In this document: piece by piece, positions 8,399 to 19,497 of the stretch
Position numbering within the stretch: the stretch's first letter is position 1
How the letters are laid out: every line of letters starts with the position of its first letter
NCBI RefSeq assembly: GCF_020179755.1
Contig: NZ_JAIUCY010000011.1
Location: 62,001-126,000 of the forward strand
From: Herbaspirillum sp. alder98
GTDB taxonomy: Bacteria; Pseudomonadota; Gammaproteobacteria; Burkholderiales; Burkholderiaceae_D
Reading direction: 5' to 3'
DNA: 64,000 bases
The notes under the pieces: model-generated
Databases searched by the model: none
Seen by the model: the letters and a program-made list of their open reading frames with translations, nothing else
Told to the model about the DNA's origin: nothing
Program-made: the position numbers and the translations under genes

Positions 8399-11089
8399 AT
8401 GAGCAAGACCCTCATCATTGCCGAGAAGCCTTCTGTCGCGAACGATATCGCGAAGACGCTCGGTGGCTTTACCAAGCACGATGAGTATTTCGAATCAGAC
8501 GAATTCATCCTGTCGTCGGCCGTCGGCCACCTGCTCGAGATCGCAGTCCCAGAAGAATATGACGTCAAGCGCGGCAAGTGGAGCTTTACCCACCTGCCGA
8601 TGATCCCGCCGCATTTCGCGCTCAACCCGATCGCCAAGACCGAGTCGCGCCTGAAGGTGCTGGCCCGGCTGATCAAGCGCAAGGACGTCACGACCCTGAT
8701 CAACGCCTGTGACGCGGGCCGCGAAGGGGAGTTGATCTTCCGTCTGATTGCCCAGTACACCAAGGCCAAGCAGCCGGTGAAACGGCTGTGGCTGCAGTCG
8801 ATGACGCCGGGCGCGATTCGTGATGGTTTCGCGCGCCTGCGCGACGACGAAGAAATGATGCCGCTGGCCAATGCCGCCCGTTGCCGCAGCGAGGCCGACT
8901 GGCTGATCGGCATCAACGGCACCCGCGCCATGACGGCCTTCAATTCGAAGGAAGGCGGGTTCTACCTGACCACCGTGGGTCGGGTGCAGACGCCGACGCT
9001 GTCGATCGTGGTCGAGCGCGAAGAGAAGATCAAGAAGTTCGTCTCGCGCGACTACTGGGAAGTGCACGGCGAATTCGTGTGCGCCGCCGGCATCTACAAG
9101 GGCCGCTGGCTGGACCGCGCCCACAAGAAGGATGAAGGCGACGCCGAGAAGCGTCCCGAGCGCCTCTGGAGCCAGGCCGCTGCCGACTCGGTGGTGGCGG
9201 CATGCCGTGGCAGGCAGGGCACCGTCACCGAAGAGTCCAAGCCGACCACGCAGATGGCGCCGGCGCTGTTCGACCTGACCAGCCTGCAGCGCGAAGCCAA
9301 CTCGCGCTTCGGCTTCTCGGCCAAGAACACGCTGGGCCTGGCCCAGGCGCTGTACGAAAAGCACAAGGTGCTGACGTATCCGCGTACCGACTCGCGCCAC
9401 CTGCCCGAGGACTACATCAGCACCGTCAAGGACACGATGGAGGCGCTGTCGGAGAACAATAACTACCACCAGTTCTCCAAGCAGATCCTCAAGCAAGGCT
9501 GGGTCAAGCCCAACAAGCGCATTTTCGACAACACCAAGATCAGCGATCACTTCGCCATCATCCCGACCCCGCAGGTGCCCAAAAACCTGTCCGAGCCCGA
9601 GCAGAAGCTGTATGACCTGGTGACGCGCCGGTTCATGTCGGTGTTCTTCCCGGCGGCCGAGTTCCAGGTCACTACGCGCTATACCGAAGTCTCCGGACAT
9701 CAGTTCAAGAGCGAGGGCAAGGTGATGATCAACGCCGGCTGGCTGGCCATCTACGGCAAGGATGTCGAGAAGGAAGACAGCAAGGAAGAGGGCAAGGAAG
9801 GCAATGGCAACCTGGTGGCAGTGGCCCCCGGCGAGAAGGTGCAGACCGACAAGGTGGTGGCCAATGCGATGGTCACCAAGCCGCCTGCCCGCTACAGCGA
9901 AGCGACGTTGCTGTCGGCCATGGAAGGCGCCGGCAAGCTGGTCGATTCCGACGAACTGCGCGAAGCGATGGCCGGCAAGGGCCTGGGCACGCCAGCCACG
10001 CGCGCGGCCATCATCGAAGGCTTGCTGAACGAAAAATACCTGCTGCGCGAAGGCCGCGAGATGATGCCCACGGCCAAGGCGTTCCAGTTGATGACGCTGC
10101 TGCACGGCCTGGGCGTGGACGAACTGACCGAACCCGAACTGACCGGCGAATGGGAACACAAGCTGGCGCAGATGGAGCGTGGCAAGATCAGCCGTGAAGA
10201 GTTCATGCGCGAGATCGCGCAGATGACCCAGATCATCGTCAAGCGCGCCAAGGAATACGACAACGACACCATTCCCGGCGACTACGCCACGTTGCAGACG
10301 CCGTGCCCGAATTGCGCAGGCGTGGTGAAAGAGAACTACCGTCGTTTCGCGTGTACCAAGTGCGAATTCTCGATGACCAAGGTACCTGGTGGACGCCAGT
10401 TCGAGATCGCCGAGGTCGAAGAGCTGCTGAAGAACCGCACCATCGGTCCGTTGCAGGGCTTCCGTTCGAAGATGGGCCGGCCGTTCGCCGCCATCCTCAA
10501 GATTTCGCGTGATGAAGAGATCAAGAACTACAAGCTCGAGTTCGACTTTGGCCAGGACCAGGCCGAAGGCGAGGGCGGCGAGCCGGTCGATTTCAGCGAG
10601 CAGACCCCGCTGGGTCCGTGCCCCAAGTGCGCCAGCGGCGTCTACGAAATGGGCCTGGCCTATGTCTGCGAGAAGACCGTCGCCAAGCCCAAGGCGTGTG
10701 ATTTCCGCAGCAGCCGCATCATCCTGCAGCAAGAGATCCTGCCCGAGCAGATGACCAAGTTGCTGGGCGAAGGCGGCAAGACCGACCTGCTGCCGGGCTT
10801 TATCTCGCAACGCACGCGACGCCCGTTCAAGGCGTTTCTGGTGCGTGGCAAGGATGGCAAGGTCAGCTTCGAGTTCGAGGAACGCAAGGCCAAGGTGCCC
10901 AAGGGCAAGGCCGCAGCAGCTGCCGATGATGATGGCGCCGATGAGGCGACGGCCAAGCCGGCCGCCAAGAAGGCCGCGGCCAAGAAACCCGCCGCCAAGA
11001 CGGCTGCCAAGAGCGCCGTCAAGAAACCGGCGGCAGCCAAGAAGCCAGCATTGAAGAAGGCGACGCCGAAGAAGGCTGCCAGCACCTGA
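8399..11089 (+). CDS. topB: DNA topoisomerase III with lysine/alanine-rich tail
   Basis: 896-residue type IA topoisomerase. The TOPRIM domain (1-150) shows LIIAEKPSVANDIAKTLGG and NACDAGREGELIFRL. The catalytic tyrosine is Tyr327 in LTYPRTDSRHLPEDY. The C-terminal half adds two zinc-ribbon-like modules (CPNC...CTKC near 640 and CPKC...CEKT...C near 740), each followed by a topoisomerase C-terminal repeat (GPLQGFRSKMGRPFAAILK; LPGFISQRTRRPFKAFLV). The last roughly 50 residues are a Lys/Ala/Pro-rich, histone H1-like tail (AAKKAAAKKPAAKTAAK and similar), probably binding DNA electrostatically. E. coli TopB (about 650 residues) is shorter and lacks this extension. The ATG at 8399 starts the conserved N-terminus directly. 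Confidence 0.94.
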   Translation: MSKTLIIAEKPSVANDIAKTLGGFTKHDEYFESDEFILSSAVGHLLEIAVPEEYDVKRGKWSFTHLPMIPPHFALNPIAKTESRLKVLARLIKRKDVTTLINACDAGREGELIFRLIAQYTKAKQPVKRLWLQSMTPGAIRDGFARLRDDEEMMPLANAARCRSEADWLIGINGTRAMTAFNSKEGGFYLTTVGRVQTPTLSIVVEREEKIKKFVSRDYWEVHGEFVCAAGIYKGRWLDRAHKKDEGDAEKRPERLWSQAAADSVVAACRGRQGTVTEESKPTTQMAPALFDLTSLQREANSRFGFSAKNTLGLAQALYEKHKVLTYPRTDSRHLPEDYISTVKDTMEALSENNNYHQFSKQILKQGWVKPNKRIFDNTKISDHFAIIPTPQVPKNLSEPEQKLYDLVTRRFMSVFFPAAEFQVTTRYTEVSGHQFKSEGKVMINAGWLAIYGKDVEKEDSKEEGKEGNGNLVAVAPGEKVQTDKVVANAMVTKPPARYSEATLLSAMEGAGKLVDSDELREAMAGKGLGTPATRAAIIEGLLNEKYLLREGREMMPTAKAFQLMTLLHGLGVDELTEPELTGEWEHKLAQMERGKISREEFMREIAQMTQIIVKRAKEYDNDTIPGDYATLQTPCPNCAGVVKENYRRFACTKCEFSMTKVPGGRQFEIAEVEELLKNRTIGPLQGFRSKMGRPFAAILKISRDEEIKNYKLEFDFGQDQAEGEGGEPVDFSEQTPLGPCPKCASGVYEMGLAYVCEKTVAKPKACDFRSSRIILQQEILPEQMTKLLGEGGKTDLLPGFISQRTRRPFKAFLVRGKDGKVSFEFEERKAKVPKGKAAAAADDDGADEATAKPAAKKAAAKKPAAKTAAKSAVKKPAAAKKPALKKATPKKAAST

Positions 11090-11109
11090 TGTTGATGCTG
11101 CTGCAAAAC

Positions 11110-11145
11110 GAAAAAACCTCGCCATTGTTGGCGAGGTTTTTTTTT
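11110..11145. terminator. rho-independent terminator after topB
   Basis: AACCTCGCC (11115-11123) pairs with GGCGAGGTT (11130-11138), followed by a run of nine T. A run of A precedes it, so it may also work on the other strand. Confidence 0.92.
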
Positions 11146-11170
11146 CGACTGACATAGATGTACTGGCCAA

Positions 11171-11266
11171 GTCGCTGGGTCCCGGCCTGCGCCGGGACGA
11201 CCGGCCAGGTTTAACCGTCGTTCTTGCGCAGGCAGGAATCCTGCGTCTTGCAGCGGGCCCAGCGAC
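11171..11266. repeat. REP-like palindromic element
   Basis: GTCGCTGGGTCC at 11171-11182 is mirrored by GGGCCCAGCGAC at 11255-11266 (one mismatch). Inside is the hairpin CCCGGC-ctgc-GCCGGG. The element abuts the stop codon of xth. It shares the GCTGGGTCC core with 43528-43557 and 52750-52834. Confidence 0.75.
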
Positions 11267-12040
11267 TCAACCGTAGATGATCGTCAGCGGCGAGTGATCC
11301 GAGAAGCGCTGTTCCTTGTAGATCGACGCCGCACGGGCGGTGGCGGCAATGCCGGGGGTTGCCACGTGATAGTCGATGCGCCATCCCACGTTGTTGGCCC
11401 AGGCCTGACCCCGGTTGCTCCACCAGGTGTAGGCGTCGCCCGTGGTCTCGGGGTGCAACAGGCGATAGACGTCAACTAGTCCCAGCTTCTCGAAGATGTG
11501 CGTCATCCAGGCGCGTTCTTCGGGCAGGAAGCCGGAGTTCTTCTGGTTGCTCTTCCAGTTCTTCAGATCGATTTCCTTGTGGGCGATGTTCCAGTCGCCG
11601 CAGATGACGATCTCGCGCCCGCTTTGCTTCAGTTCCATCAGGTGCGGCAGGAACACTTCCATGAAACGGAACTTGGCCAGCTGGCGCTCGTCGCTCGATG
11701 AGCCCGACGGGGCGTACAGCGAGATCACCGTGAGGTCGCCGAAGTCGCATTCGACATAGCGGCCCTCGGCGTCGAATTCGGTGTTGCCGAAACCGATGCG
11801 GATGGCATCCGGTTCGCGCTTGCTGTACACGCCCACGCCCGAATAGCCCTTCTTTTCGGCATAGTGGAAGTGACCGACGTAGCCCTCGGGCGTGAGGAAC
11901 TGCTCGGTCATGTCGGCCGCTTGCGCCTTGAGTTCCTGCACGCAGACGAAGTCGGGCGACTCTTTCTGCAGCCATTCGAAGAAACCTTTTTTGGCGGCGG
12001 AGCGGATGCCGTTGAGATTGGCGGAAACAATTTTTGGCAT
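11267..12040 (-). CDS. xth: exodeoxyribonuclease III
   Basis: 257-residue Mg-dependent AP endonuclease / 3'-5' exonuclease of base-excision repair. Catalytic signatures are all present: SANLNGIRSA (metal Asn), CVQELKAQ (Glu), YAPSGSSSDERQLAKF, GDWNIAHKEIDLKNW (Asp/Asn), RIDYHVATPG and the final SDHSPLTI (catalytic His). Length fits the family (about 255-270). It diverges from pyrE across 145 bp and ends directly against a REP-like palindrome. Confidence 0.96.
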   Translation of the reverse strand: MPKIVSANLNGIRSAAKKGFFEWLQKESPDFVCVQELKAQAADMTEQFLTPEGYVGHFHYAEKKGYSGVGVYSKREPDAIRIGFGNTEFDAEGRYVECDFGDLTVISLYAPSGSSSDERQLAKFRFMEVFLPHLMELKQSGREIVICGDWNIAHKEIDLKNWKSNQKNSGFLPEERAWMTHIFEKLGLVDVYRLLHPETTGDAYTWWSNRGQAWANNVGWRIDYHVATPGIAATARAASIYKEQRFSDHSPLTIIYG

Positions 12041-12185
12041 GTTCTATCCTGCAAAGTGAGGCCGGTAGCATAACCGATAGGGCGATTCATTTAAAATATC
12101 GCCCTGATCACGTCGCGCCGGTTTTGCTGCAAGGCAAGCCATCGCGCGACGGCTTGTCGATTTCACTTTTCCCCGGGAATGCATT

Positions 12186-12845
12186 TTGAGCAACTTGAGA
12201 CAGGAATTCATCGAATTCGCCGTGTCGGCGGGCGTGCTGCGCTTTGGTGAGTTCGTCACCAAGGCCGGTCGTACCTCGCCTTACTTCTTCAATGCCGGCC
12301 TGTTCAGCGAGGGCGCGACCCTGGCCCAGGTGGCGCGCTTCTATGCGCAGACGCTGGCCGAGGCCGGCGTCGACTACGACATGCTGTTCGGCCCCGCCTA
12401 CAAGGGCATCACCCTGGCCTCGGCCACCGCCGTGGCGTTGGCCGGCATGGGCCGCAACGTGCCATTCGCCTTCAACCGCAAGGAAGCCAAGGACCATGGC
12501 GAAGGCGGCACCATCGTCGGCGCCAAGCTGCAGGGCAAGGTCGTCATCATCGACGACGTGATCTCGGCCGGCACCTCGGTGCGCGAATCGGTGGACATGA
12601 TCCGTGCCGCCGGCGCCACGCCCTGCGCGGTCCTGATCGCGCTGGATCGCATGGAACGCTCCGGCAAGGACGGCGCGCTCTCCGAGCTGTCGGCCGTGCA
12701 GGAAGTCGCGCGCGAGTACGGTATGCCCGTGATCTCGATCGGCAACCTCAACGACCTGTTCGATTACATCTCGACCGGCGCCGACGCCCAGATCCTGCAG
12801 CACAAGGATGCGGTAGCCGCTTACCGCACCCGTTACGGCGTTTGA
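12186..12845 (+). CDS. pyrE: orotate phosphoribosyltransferase (TTG start)
   Basis: 219-residue enzyme transferring phosphoribosyl from PRPP to orotate in pyrimidine synthesis. It shows [36 protein letters not shown] and the PRPP loop [13 protein letters not shown]. No ATG fits: the nearest (12179) is in another frame, and the conserved N-terminus [16 protein letters not shown] begins at TTG 12186, with GGGA seven bases upstream. TTG is therefore the likely start. A strong bidirectional terminator follows. Confidence 0.95.
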   Translation: MSNLRQEFIEFAVSAGVLRFGEFVTKAGRTSPYFFNAGLFSEGATLAQVARFYAQTLAEAGVDYDMLFGPAYKGITLASATAVALAGMGRNVPFAFNRKEAKDHGEGGTIVGAKLQGKVVIIDDVISAGTSVRESVDMIRAAGATPCAVLIALDRMERSGKDGALSELSAVQEVAREYGMPVISIGNLNDLFDYISTGADAQILQHKDAVAAYRTRYGV

Positions 12846-12863
12846 GCAGAACGTCGACACATG

Positions 12864-12902
12864 AAAAATGGCTGCATCCTGACGATGCAGCCATTTTTTT
12901 TC
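12864..12902. terminator. bidirectional terminator between pyrE and the LapA-domain gene
   Basis: AAAAATGGCTGCATC (from 12864) pairs with GATGCAGCCATTTTT (12884-12898), followed by further T residues. The flanking genes are convergent and both can use it. Confidence 0.92.
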
Positions 12903-12949
12903 GATGCCTGAAGCTGGATACCGAGACCCGTCGTTGCCGATGGTTACGG

Positions 12950-13447
12950 TTACAGCGGCCGGATCACTCCTTCGGTGTCGCGTCGTTGCAGGCGGTCATC
13001 GAGTTCGCCCACCTGGGCCGCCACCGCATTCTCGGTCTGCTCGACGCGCAGGCTGATGTCCTTCTGCAGCGCATCGAGTCGTTGCGCGATCAGCGTCTGC
13101 TGCTCGACCTGGCGCCGGTTGAGTTGCTCCATCTCACTCTTGAGATAGCCGCGCAGGTCGGTAAAGCGCGACTGCTCGGCCTGGTCGGCCAGGTCGCGCT
13201 GGGTTTGCAATTGCTTGGTCAGGCGTCGGCTTTCGAGTAGCACGCTGGTCTGCAACGCCAGGATGTAGAGCAAAAAGAACGCCGTCAGCACCACGATCAC
13301 CCCCAGCATCACCACGCCCAAAGGCGCCTGGAAGTCGGTATAGATCAGCGACAGCGTGGTCGGGGCGATGAAGGCGGTCCAGTTGACCGCCGCGAAAATG
13401 GCCACCAGTGCCAGCAGCACCACCAGGAAAATGGTTCGAAATCGCAT
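12950..13447 (-). CDS. LapA-domain inner-membrane protein
   Basis: 165-residue protein with two N-terminal membrane segments (residues about 5-25, FLVVLLALVAIFAAV, and 42-66, LGVVMLGVIVVLTAFFLLYILA) separated by NWTAFIAPTTLSLIY. This is the layout of the lipopolysaccharide assembly protein A (LapA/YciS) domain. After the membrane part it differs from short YciS proteins: about 95 residues of predicted coiled coil (SRRLTKQLQTQRDLADQAEQ onward) extend into the cytoplasm. YciS works with LapB in controlling LpxC; whether this protein does is unknown, and no lapB lies nearby. The initiation codon at 13447 directly precedes the membrane segment. Confidence 0.75.
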   Translation of the reverse strand: MRFRTIFLVVLLALVAIFAAVNWTAFIAPTTLSLIYTDFQAPLGVVMLGVIVVLTAFFLLYILALQTSVLLESRRLTKQLQTQRDLADQAEQSRFTDLRGYLKSEMEQLNRRQVEQQTLIAQRLDALQKDISLRVEQTENAVAAQVGELDDRLQRRDTEGVIRPL

Positions 13448-13550
13448 TTGCAGCCTCTCTTGTTCGGTTTATGTGCATGAACCGATTGGACTGCCGCCGA
13501 GAGACGATGTTCCTGATAGTCACTCTGACAACTAAATTATCAGGTTGATA

Positions 13551-14447
13551 TCAGCGTGGCACATCGCCTTCGACGGTGGTGCGATAGAGGGTGCGGCGCA
13601 GGTGTTGCGGCGTGATGGCGGCGTAGTGCTGGGTGCTGCGGTTATCCCAGAACACCATGTCGTGCGCCTGCCACTTATGGGTATAGACGTTCTCGGGGCG
13701 AGTGATGTGGGCATGCAGCTGCTTGAGCAGTTCGTCGCTTTCATCGCGCGCAATGCCGACGATATGCGAGGTGAAGCCCTCGCTGACGAACAGGATCTTG
13801 CGGCCGCTCTCGGGGTGGGTGGTGATCACCGGATGCTCCACCGGCGGCACTTCGTCGATCTGTTTCTGCGTCAACTCGGGCCGCCACGGCGACAGCTTGC
13901 GCAGGCGCTCATAGCGATACACGTAAGAGTGGACGGCAGTTTTGCCTTCCAGTAATTTCTTGATCTCGAGCGGCAGCGTGTCGTAGGCATTGGCCGTATT
14001 GGCGTACAGCGTGTCGCCGCGCTCGGTGGGCAGCTCCTGCGAATGCAGCAGCGCGCCCAGGCTGGGCTTGGGCATGTACGACAGGTCCGAATGCCAGTCG
14101 GCACCGGCGTCGACCAGGCCGATCGGCTTGCCGTTCTCGACCACGTTGGACACGATCAGGATCTCGGGATAATTCTGGAGGTGGAAGCGATTCAGCACGT
14201 GCACCTGCAGCGGGCCGAAGCGGCGGCTGAAGTCCACATGCTGCTGCGGCGTGATGCGCTGGTCGCGAAACACCACCACGCCATGCGCCACCAGCGCCGC
14301 GCGCAGGTCGGCCAGCTGGTCGTCGGCCACCGGCAGATCCAGGTCGAGGCCGATCACTTCGGCGCCCAACGGGCCCCCCAATGGACGGATTTCGAAGGAT
14401 TGGCGTGAACCCGGCGCCCGGGTGCGTTCCAGTGTATCGACCGACAT
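13551..14447 (-). CDS. TauD/TfdA-family Fe(II)/2-oxoglutarate dioxygenase
   Basis: 298-residue non-haem iron dioxygenase. Iron ligands are seen in ADWHSDLSYMPKPS (HxD) and RSTQHYAAITPQ (distal His), and the 2-oxoglutarate-binding Arg in RRTLYRTTVEG. The N-terminal GGPLGAEVIGLDL is typical of TauD/TfdA enzymes that hydroxylate sulfonates, phenoxyacetates or alkyl sulfates. I start at MSVDTLERT (ATG 14447), which has AGGAG six bases upstream; an upstream in-frame ATG (14504) lacks one. No sulfonate transporter or regulator is adjacent, so the substrate cannot be assigned. Confidence 0.88.
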   Translation of the reverse strand: MSVDTLERTRAPGSRQSFEIRPLGGPLGAEVIGLDLDLPVADDQLADLRAALVAHGVVVFRDQRITPQQHVDFSRRFGPLQVHVLNRFHLQNYPEILIVSNVVENGKPIGLVDAGADWHSDLSYMPKPSLGALLHSQELPTERGDTLYANTANAYDTLPLEIKKLLEGKTAVHSYVYRYERLRKLSPWRPELTQKQIDEVPPVEHPVITTHPESGRKILFVSEGFTSHIVGIARDESDELLKQLHAHITRPENVYTHKWQAHDMVFWDNRSTQHYAAITPQHLRRTLYRTTVEGDVPR

Positions 14448-14640
14448 GCGTGCTCCTGTGTGCAAAGGCTGAGCTGTCGGCATGTGCCCGGCAGCTAAAA
14501 ACACTTATTACACACCCGGGCCATCGGCGGGACAACGAACAAGAACGCATATTCTTATGCACGCAGTGTTGTTGGTCGGGCACGGATCATGATCATCCGG
14601 CAACCCCGGGTGGCGCGCCTTGATGCAGGACAACACGCAT

Positions 14641-14668
14641 AAAAAAACCGCTTCCGGAGAAGCGGTTT
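14641..14668 (-). terminator. rho-independent terminator after gatB
   Basis: AAACCGCTTC (14645-14654), loop CGGA, GAAGCGGTTT (14659-14668). On the minus strand the hairpin is followed by seven T, ending the gatCAB transcript. Confidence 0.9.
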
Positions 14669-14691
14669 CTGTCATGCCGGACGGGCCTCGT

Positions 14692-16152
14692 TCAACCCGC
14701 CAGTTTCTTGCGCAGCAACTCGGTCAGCTGGGCCGGGTTGGCCTTGCCGCGGCTGGCCTTCATGGCCTGGCCGATCAGGGCATTGATGGCTTGCTCCTTG
14801 CCGGCGCGGAACTCGGCCACCGACTTTTCGTTGGCCGCCAATACCTGGTCGACAATCGCTTCCAGGGCGCCGCTGTCGGAAATCTGCTTCAGGCCCTTGG
14901 CTTCGATGATGTCATCGGCCAGCGATTCCTTGTCGGACTTCGCTTCCCACATGCCGGCGAAGACTTCCTTGGCGATCTTGTTGGAGATCGTGCCATCGGC
15001 GATGCGCTTCAACAGCAGCGCAAACTGGGTGGCCGACACCGGGGCATCGGCGATGTCGGTGTCTTCGCGGTTGAGGGTCGAGGCAAAGTCGCCCATCAGC
15101 CAGTTCGCGGCAGGCTTGGCCTGTTCGCGACCGGCTGCGCTCACCACTGCCTCGAAATAGGCGGACACGCCCTTGGACTGCGTCAGCACCATGGCATCGT
15201 ATTCGGGCAGCGCATAGTCTTGCGCGAAGCGCTCGCGCATGGCCGCCGGCAACTCGGGCAAGGTGGCCTTGACGCGGTCAATCCAGTCCTGGGCGATCAC
15301 CAGCGGCGGCAGGTCGGGATCGGGGAAGTAGCGGTAGTCCTGCGCGTCTTCCTTGCTGCGCATCGAGCGGGTTTCCTTGCGGTCCGGATCGTACAGGCGG
15401 GTCTCCTGCACCACCGTGCCACCGTCCTCGATCAGCTCGATCTGGCGTCGCACTTCGAAGTTGATCGCCTCTTCCATGAAGCGGAACGAGTTGAGGTTCT
15501 TGATTTCGCAGCGGGTGCCGAACTCGGCCTGGCCCACCGGGCGCACCGAGACGTTGGCGTCGCAACGGAACGAGCCTTCCTGCATGTTGCCGTCGCAGAT
15601 GCCCAGCCAGACCACCAGCGAGTGCAAGGCCTTGGCGTAGCCGACCGCTTCGGCGGCGCTGCGCATCTCGGGCTCGGTGACGATCTCCAGCAGCGGCGTG
15701 CCGGCGCGGTTCAGGTCGATGCCGGTCATGCCCTGGTAGTCCTCGTGCAGCGACTTGCCTGCGTCTTCCTCGAGGTGGGCGCGGGTCAGGTTGATGGTCT
15801 TGAATTCGGTCTTGCCATCCTTCTCGACGGCGAAGGTGAGCGTGCCGCCCTGGACCACCGGAATCTCGAACTGGCTGATCTGGTAGCCCTTGGGCAGGTC
15901 AGGATAAAAGTAATTCTTGCGCGCGAACACCGAGCGCGGCGAGATGGTCGCGCCGATGGCCAGGCCGAACTCGATGGCGCGTTCGACCGCGCCCCGGTTC
16001 AGTACCGGCAACACGCCCGGCAGGGCCAGGTCGACCGGGCTGGCCTGGGTGTTGGGTTCGGCGCCGAACTGGGTCGAGGCGCCGCTGAAGATCTTGGATT
16101 GGGTCGAAAGCTGCGTGTGCGTTTCGAGGCCGATGACGACTTCCCACTGCAT
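14692..16152 (-). CDS. gatB: Asp-tRNA(Asn)/Glu-tRNA(Gln) amidotransferase subunit B
   Basis: 486-residue GatB. It binds mischarged Asp-tRNA(Asn) or Glu-tRNA(Gln) and activates the acyl group with ATP for transamidation. Visible signatures are [13 protein letters not shown], the cradle motif [60 protein letters not shown] and the C-terminal YqeY-like domain ending [15 protein letters not shown]. Length is typical (about 475-490). It is the last gene of gatC-gatA-gatB, 46 bp after gatA. Confidence 0.97.
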   Translation of the reverse strand: MQWEVVIGLETHTQLSTQSKIFSGASTQFGAEPNTQASPVDLALPGVLPVLNRGAVERAIEFGLAIGATISPRSVFARKNYFYPDLPKGYQISQFEIPVVQGGTLTFAVEKDGKTEFKTINLTRAHLEEDAGKSLHEDYQGMTGIDLNRAGTPLLEIVTEPEMRSAAEAVGYAKALHSLVVWLGICDGNMQEGSFRCDANVSVRPVGQAEFGTRCEIKNLNSFRFMEEAINFEVRRQIELIEDGGTVVQETRLYDPDRKETRSMRSKEDAQDYRYFPDPDLPPLVIAQDWIDRVKATLPELPAAMRERFAQDYALPEYDAMVLTQSKGVSAYFEAVVSAAGREQAKPAANWLMGDFASTLNREDTDIADAPVSATQFALLLKRIADGTISNKIAKEVFAGMWEAKSDKESLADDIIEAKGLKQISDSGALEAIVDQVLAANEKSVAEFRAGKEQAINALIGQAMKASRGKANPAQLTELLRKKLAG

Positions 16153-16198
16153 GATGTTGTCCTTGCGAATAATCTGTTAGTCCGATGGGCGAGCGGGA

Positions 16199-17665
16199 TT
16201 AGACCGGTTCCTTCAGGTGCCAGTCGGTCGCCTGCTGGAAGCGGTGCGCCACATTGAGCAGGCGCGCCTCGTCGAAGTAATTGCCGATGATCTGCAACCC
16301 GACCGGACGGCGCCCGTTCTTGTCGCCCTGGCCGAAGCCGCAGGGGATCGACATGCCGGGCAAGCCGGCCAGGCTGGTCGACAGCGTGAAGATGTCGGCC
16401 AGGTAGTTGGCCACCGGATCGTCGGCCTTGTCGCCCAGGTCCCAGGCCACCGTGGGCGAGACCGGGCCCATGATGACGTCGCACTGGCGGTTGGGACCGG
16501 CCAGCGCATCCTGGAAGTCTTGCGCGATCAGGCGGCGGATCTTTTGCGCCTGCAGGTAGTAGGCGTCGTAATAGCCGTGCGACAGCACATAGGCGCCGAC
16601 CAGGATGCGGCGCTTGACCTCGTCGCCGAAACCTTCGGCGCGCGATTTCTTGTACATGTCGGCCAGGTCGCCATAGCTGGCGGCGCGGTGGCCATAGCGC
16701 ACGCCGTCGAAACGCGACAGGTTCGACGAAGCCTCGGCCGGGGCGATCACGTAATAGACCGGGATCGACAGCTCGGTCTTGGGCAGCGAGATATCGACCA
16801 GGGTCGCGCCCAGCTTTTCGTACTCGGCCAGTGCCGCCCGCACCGCCTGCTCGACGTCGGCGGCCAGGCCGGCGCCGAAGAATTCGCGCGGCACGCCGAT
16901 GCGCAGGCCCTTCAGGTCGTCGTTGAGGGAGCGGGTGAAGTCTTCCTTCGGGCGTTCAAGGCTGGTCGAGTCGCGCTGGTCGAAGCCGGTCATGGCGTTG
17001 AGCAGCAGGCCGCAGTCTTCGGCCGTCTTGGCGATCGGGCCGCCCTGGTCGAGCGACGAGGCGAAGGCGATCATGCCGAAGCGCGACACGCTGCCGTAGG
17101 TCGGCTTGATGCCGGTGACGCCGCACAGGGACGCCGGCTGGCGAATCGAACCGCCGGTGTCGGTGGCGGTGGCCGCCGGCGCCAGGCGTGCGGCGACTGC
17201 GGCGGCCGAGCCGCCCGAAGAGCCGCCGGGCACGGCCAGCTTGTCCCACGGATTCTTGACCGGACCGAAGTAGGAGTTCTCGTTACCCGAGCCCATGGCG
17301 AACTCGTCGCAGTTCAACTTGCCCAGCGTGACCGTGCCGGCCGCGTTGAACTGATCCACGACGGTCGCATCGAACGGGCTCACGTAGTTTTCGAGCATCT
17401 TCGAGCCGGCGGTGGTGCGCCAGTTGCGGGTCACGAAGATGTCCTTGTGGGCAATCGGGATGCCGGTAAGGGGGCCGGCGTCATTGCCCGCCAGTCGGGC
17501 GTCGGCGGCGCGTGCCTGCGCCAGCGTCAGGTCGCGGTCGACGTGCAGGAAGGCATTCAGGTCGCTCTGGCCGATGCGGTCCAGGAACAGCGTGGCCAAC
17601 TCGGTGGCCGAAATCTTGCGCGCCTGCAGTTGCGCGGACAATTCTTTGAGGGTGAGCTTGTGCAT
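16199..17665 (-). CDS. gatA: Asp-tRNA(Asn)/Glu-tRNA(Gln) amidotransferase subunit A
   Basis: 488-residue amidase-signature enzyme releasing ammonia from glutamine or asparagine for GatB. The Ser-cisSer-Lys triad is visible: Lys in [12 protein letters not shown] (near 79), cis-Ser in [15 protein letters not shown] and the nucleophile Ser in [13 protein letters not shown]. The glutamine-binding region near [23 protein letters not shown] is conserved. It lies second in the gatCAB operon. Confidence 0.97.
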   Translation of the reverse strand: MHKLTLKELSAQLQARKISATELATLFLDRIGQSDLNAFLHVDRDLTLAQARAADARLAGNDAGPLTGIPIAHKDIFVTRNWRTTAGSKMLENYVSPFDATVVDQFNAAGTVTLGKLNCDEFAMGSGNENSYFGPVKNPWDKLAVPGGSSGGSAAAVAARLAPAATATDTGGSIRQPASLCGVTGIKPTYGSVSRFGMIAFASSLDQGGPIAKTAEDCGLLLNAMTGFDQRDSTSLERPKEDFTRSLNDDLKGLRIGVPREFFGAGLAADVEQAVRAALAEYEKLGATLVDISLPKTELSIPVYYVIAPAEASSNLSRFDGVRYGHRAASYGDLADMYKKSRAEGFGDEVKRRILVGAYVLSHGYYDAYYLQAQKIRRLIAQDFQDALAGPNRQCDVIMGPVSPTVAWDLGDKADDPVANYLADIFTLSTSLAGLPGMSIPCGFGQGDKNGRRPVGLQIIGNYFDEARLLNVAHRFQQATDWHLKEPV

Positions 17666-17731
17666 GGAATGAAAGTATCGCTGCGTAAGAGGAGAGCGGT
17701 GGCGGCGCCCCGGTGGGCGCCGGCCAGTCGA

Positions 17732-18034
17732 TTATTCGATCACCTTGGGCACCAGGTACAGGCCGTCCTGGGTGGCCGGCGCCGGTTGCTGGTAGTCGTC
17801 GCGGCGATTCGGCTCGGTCACCTTGTCTTCGCGCAGGCGCAGGGCCAGTGCCGGTTCAATGGCGGCAATCGGATGCGACAGCGGCTCGACACCGGTGGTG
17901 TCGACAGCCTTCAACTGTTCCACCAGCGAAAAGATGCCGTTGAGCTTGTCCAGTGTCTGGCCAGCCTCGGCTTCGGTCAATTCGAGACGGGCCAGGTTGG
18001 CAATGCGTTTAACGTCGGAAAGGGCTAGTGACAT
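17732..18034 (-). CDS. gatC: Asp-tRNA(Asn)/Glu-tRNA(Gln) amidotransferase subunit C
   Basis: 100-residue GatC, the belt subunit that wraps around and stabilises GatA against GatB. The N-terminal [17 protein letters not shown] and the central [26 protein letters not shown] are characteristic, as is the C-terminal [12 protein letters not shown] at 18034 chosen by family length; longer in-frame extensions upstream have no conserved content. First gene of the operon, divergent from mreB. Confidence 0.95.
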   Translation of the reverse strand: MSLALSDVKRIANLARLELTEAEAGQTLDKLNGIFSLVEQLKAVDTTGVEPLSHPIAAIEPALALRLREDKVTEPNRRDDYQQPAPATQDGLYLVPKVIE

Positions 18035-19443
<1,409 letters not shown>

Positions 19444-19452
19444 GACACGGGT

Positions 19453-19483
19453 TGGCTGCCGGTGGCATTGCCACCGGCAGCCA
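19453..19483. terminator. strong hairpin after mreB
   Basis: TGGCTGCCGGTGGC (19453-19466), loop ATT, then its exact complement (19470-19483): a 14-bp perfect stem ten bases after the mreB stop. It lacks a T-run on the plus strand, so it may stabilise the mRNA end or attenuate rather than fully terminate. It also lies downstream of the convergent lipoprotein gene. Confidence 0.65.
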
Positions 19484-19497
19484 GGTCATGCATGGAT

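Noticed and set aside
8495-11170. Very long minus-strand open frame (891 codons) opposite topB
   Set aside because: It mirrors the topB reading frame in GC-rich DNA, is low-complexity and shows no domain. topB has full motif support.
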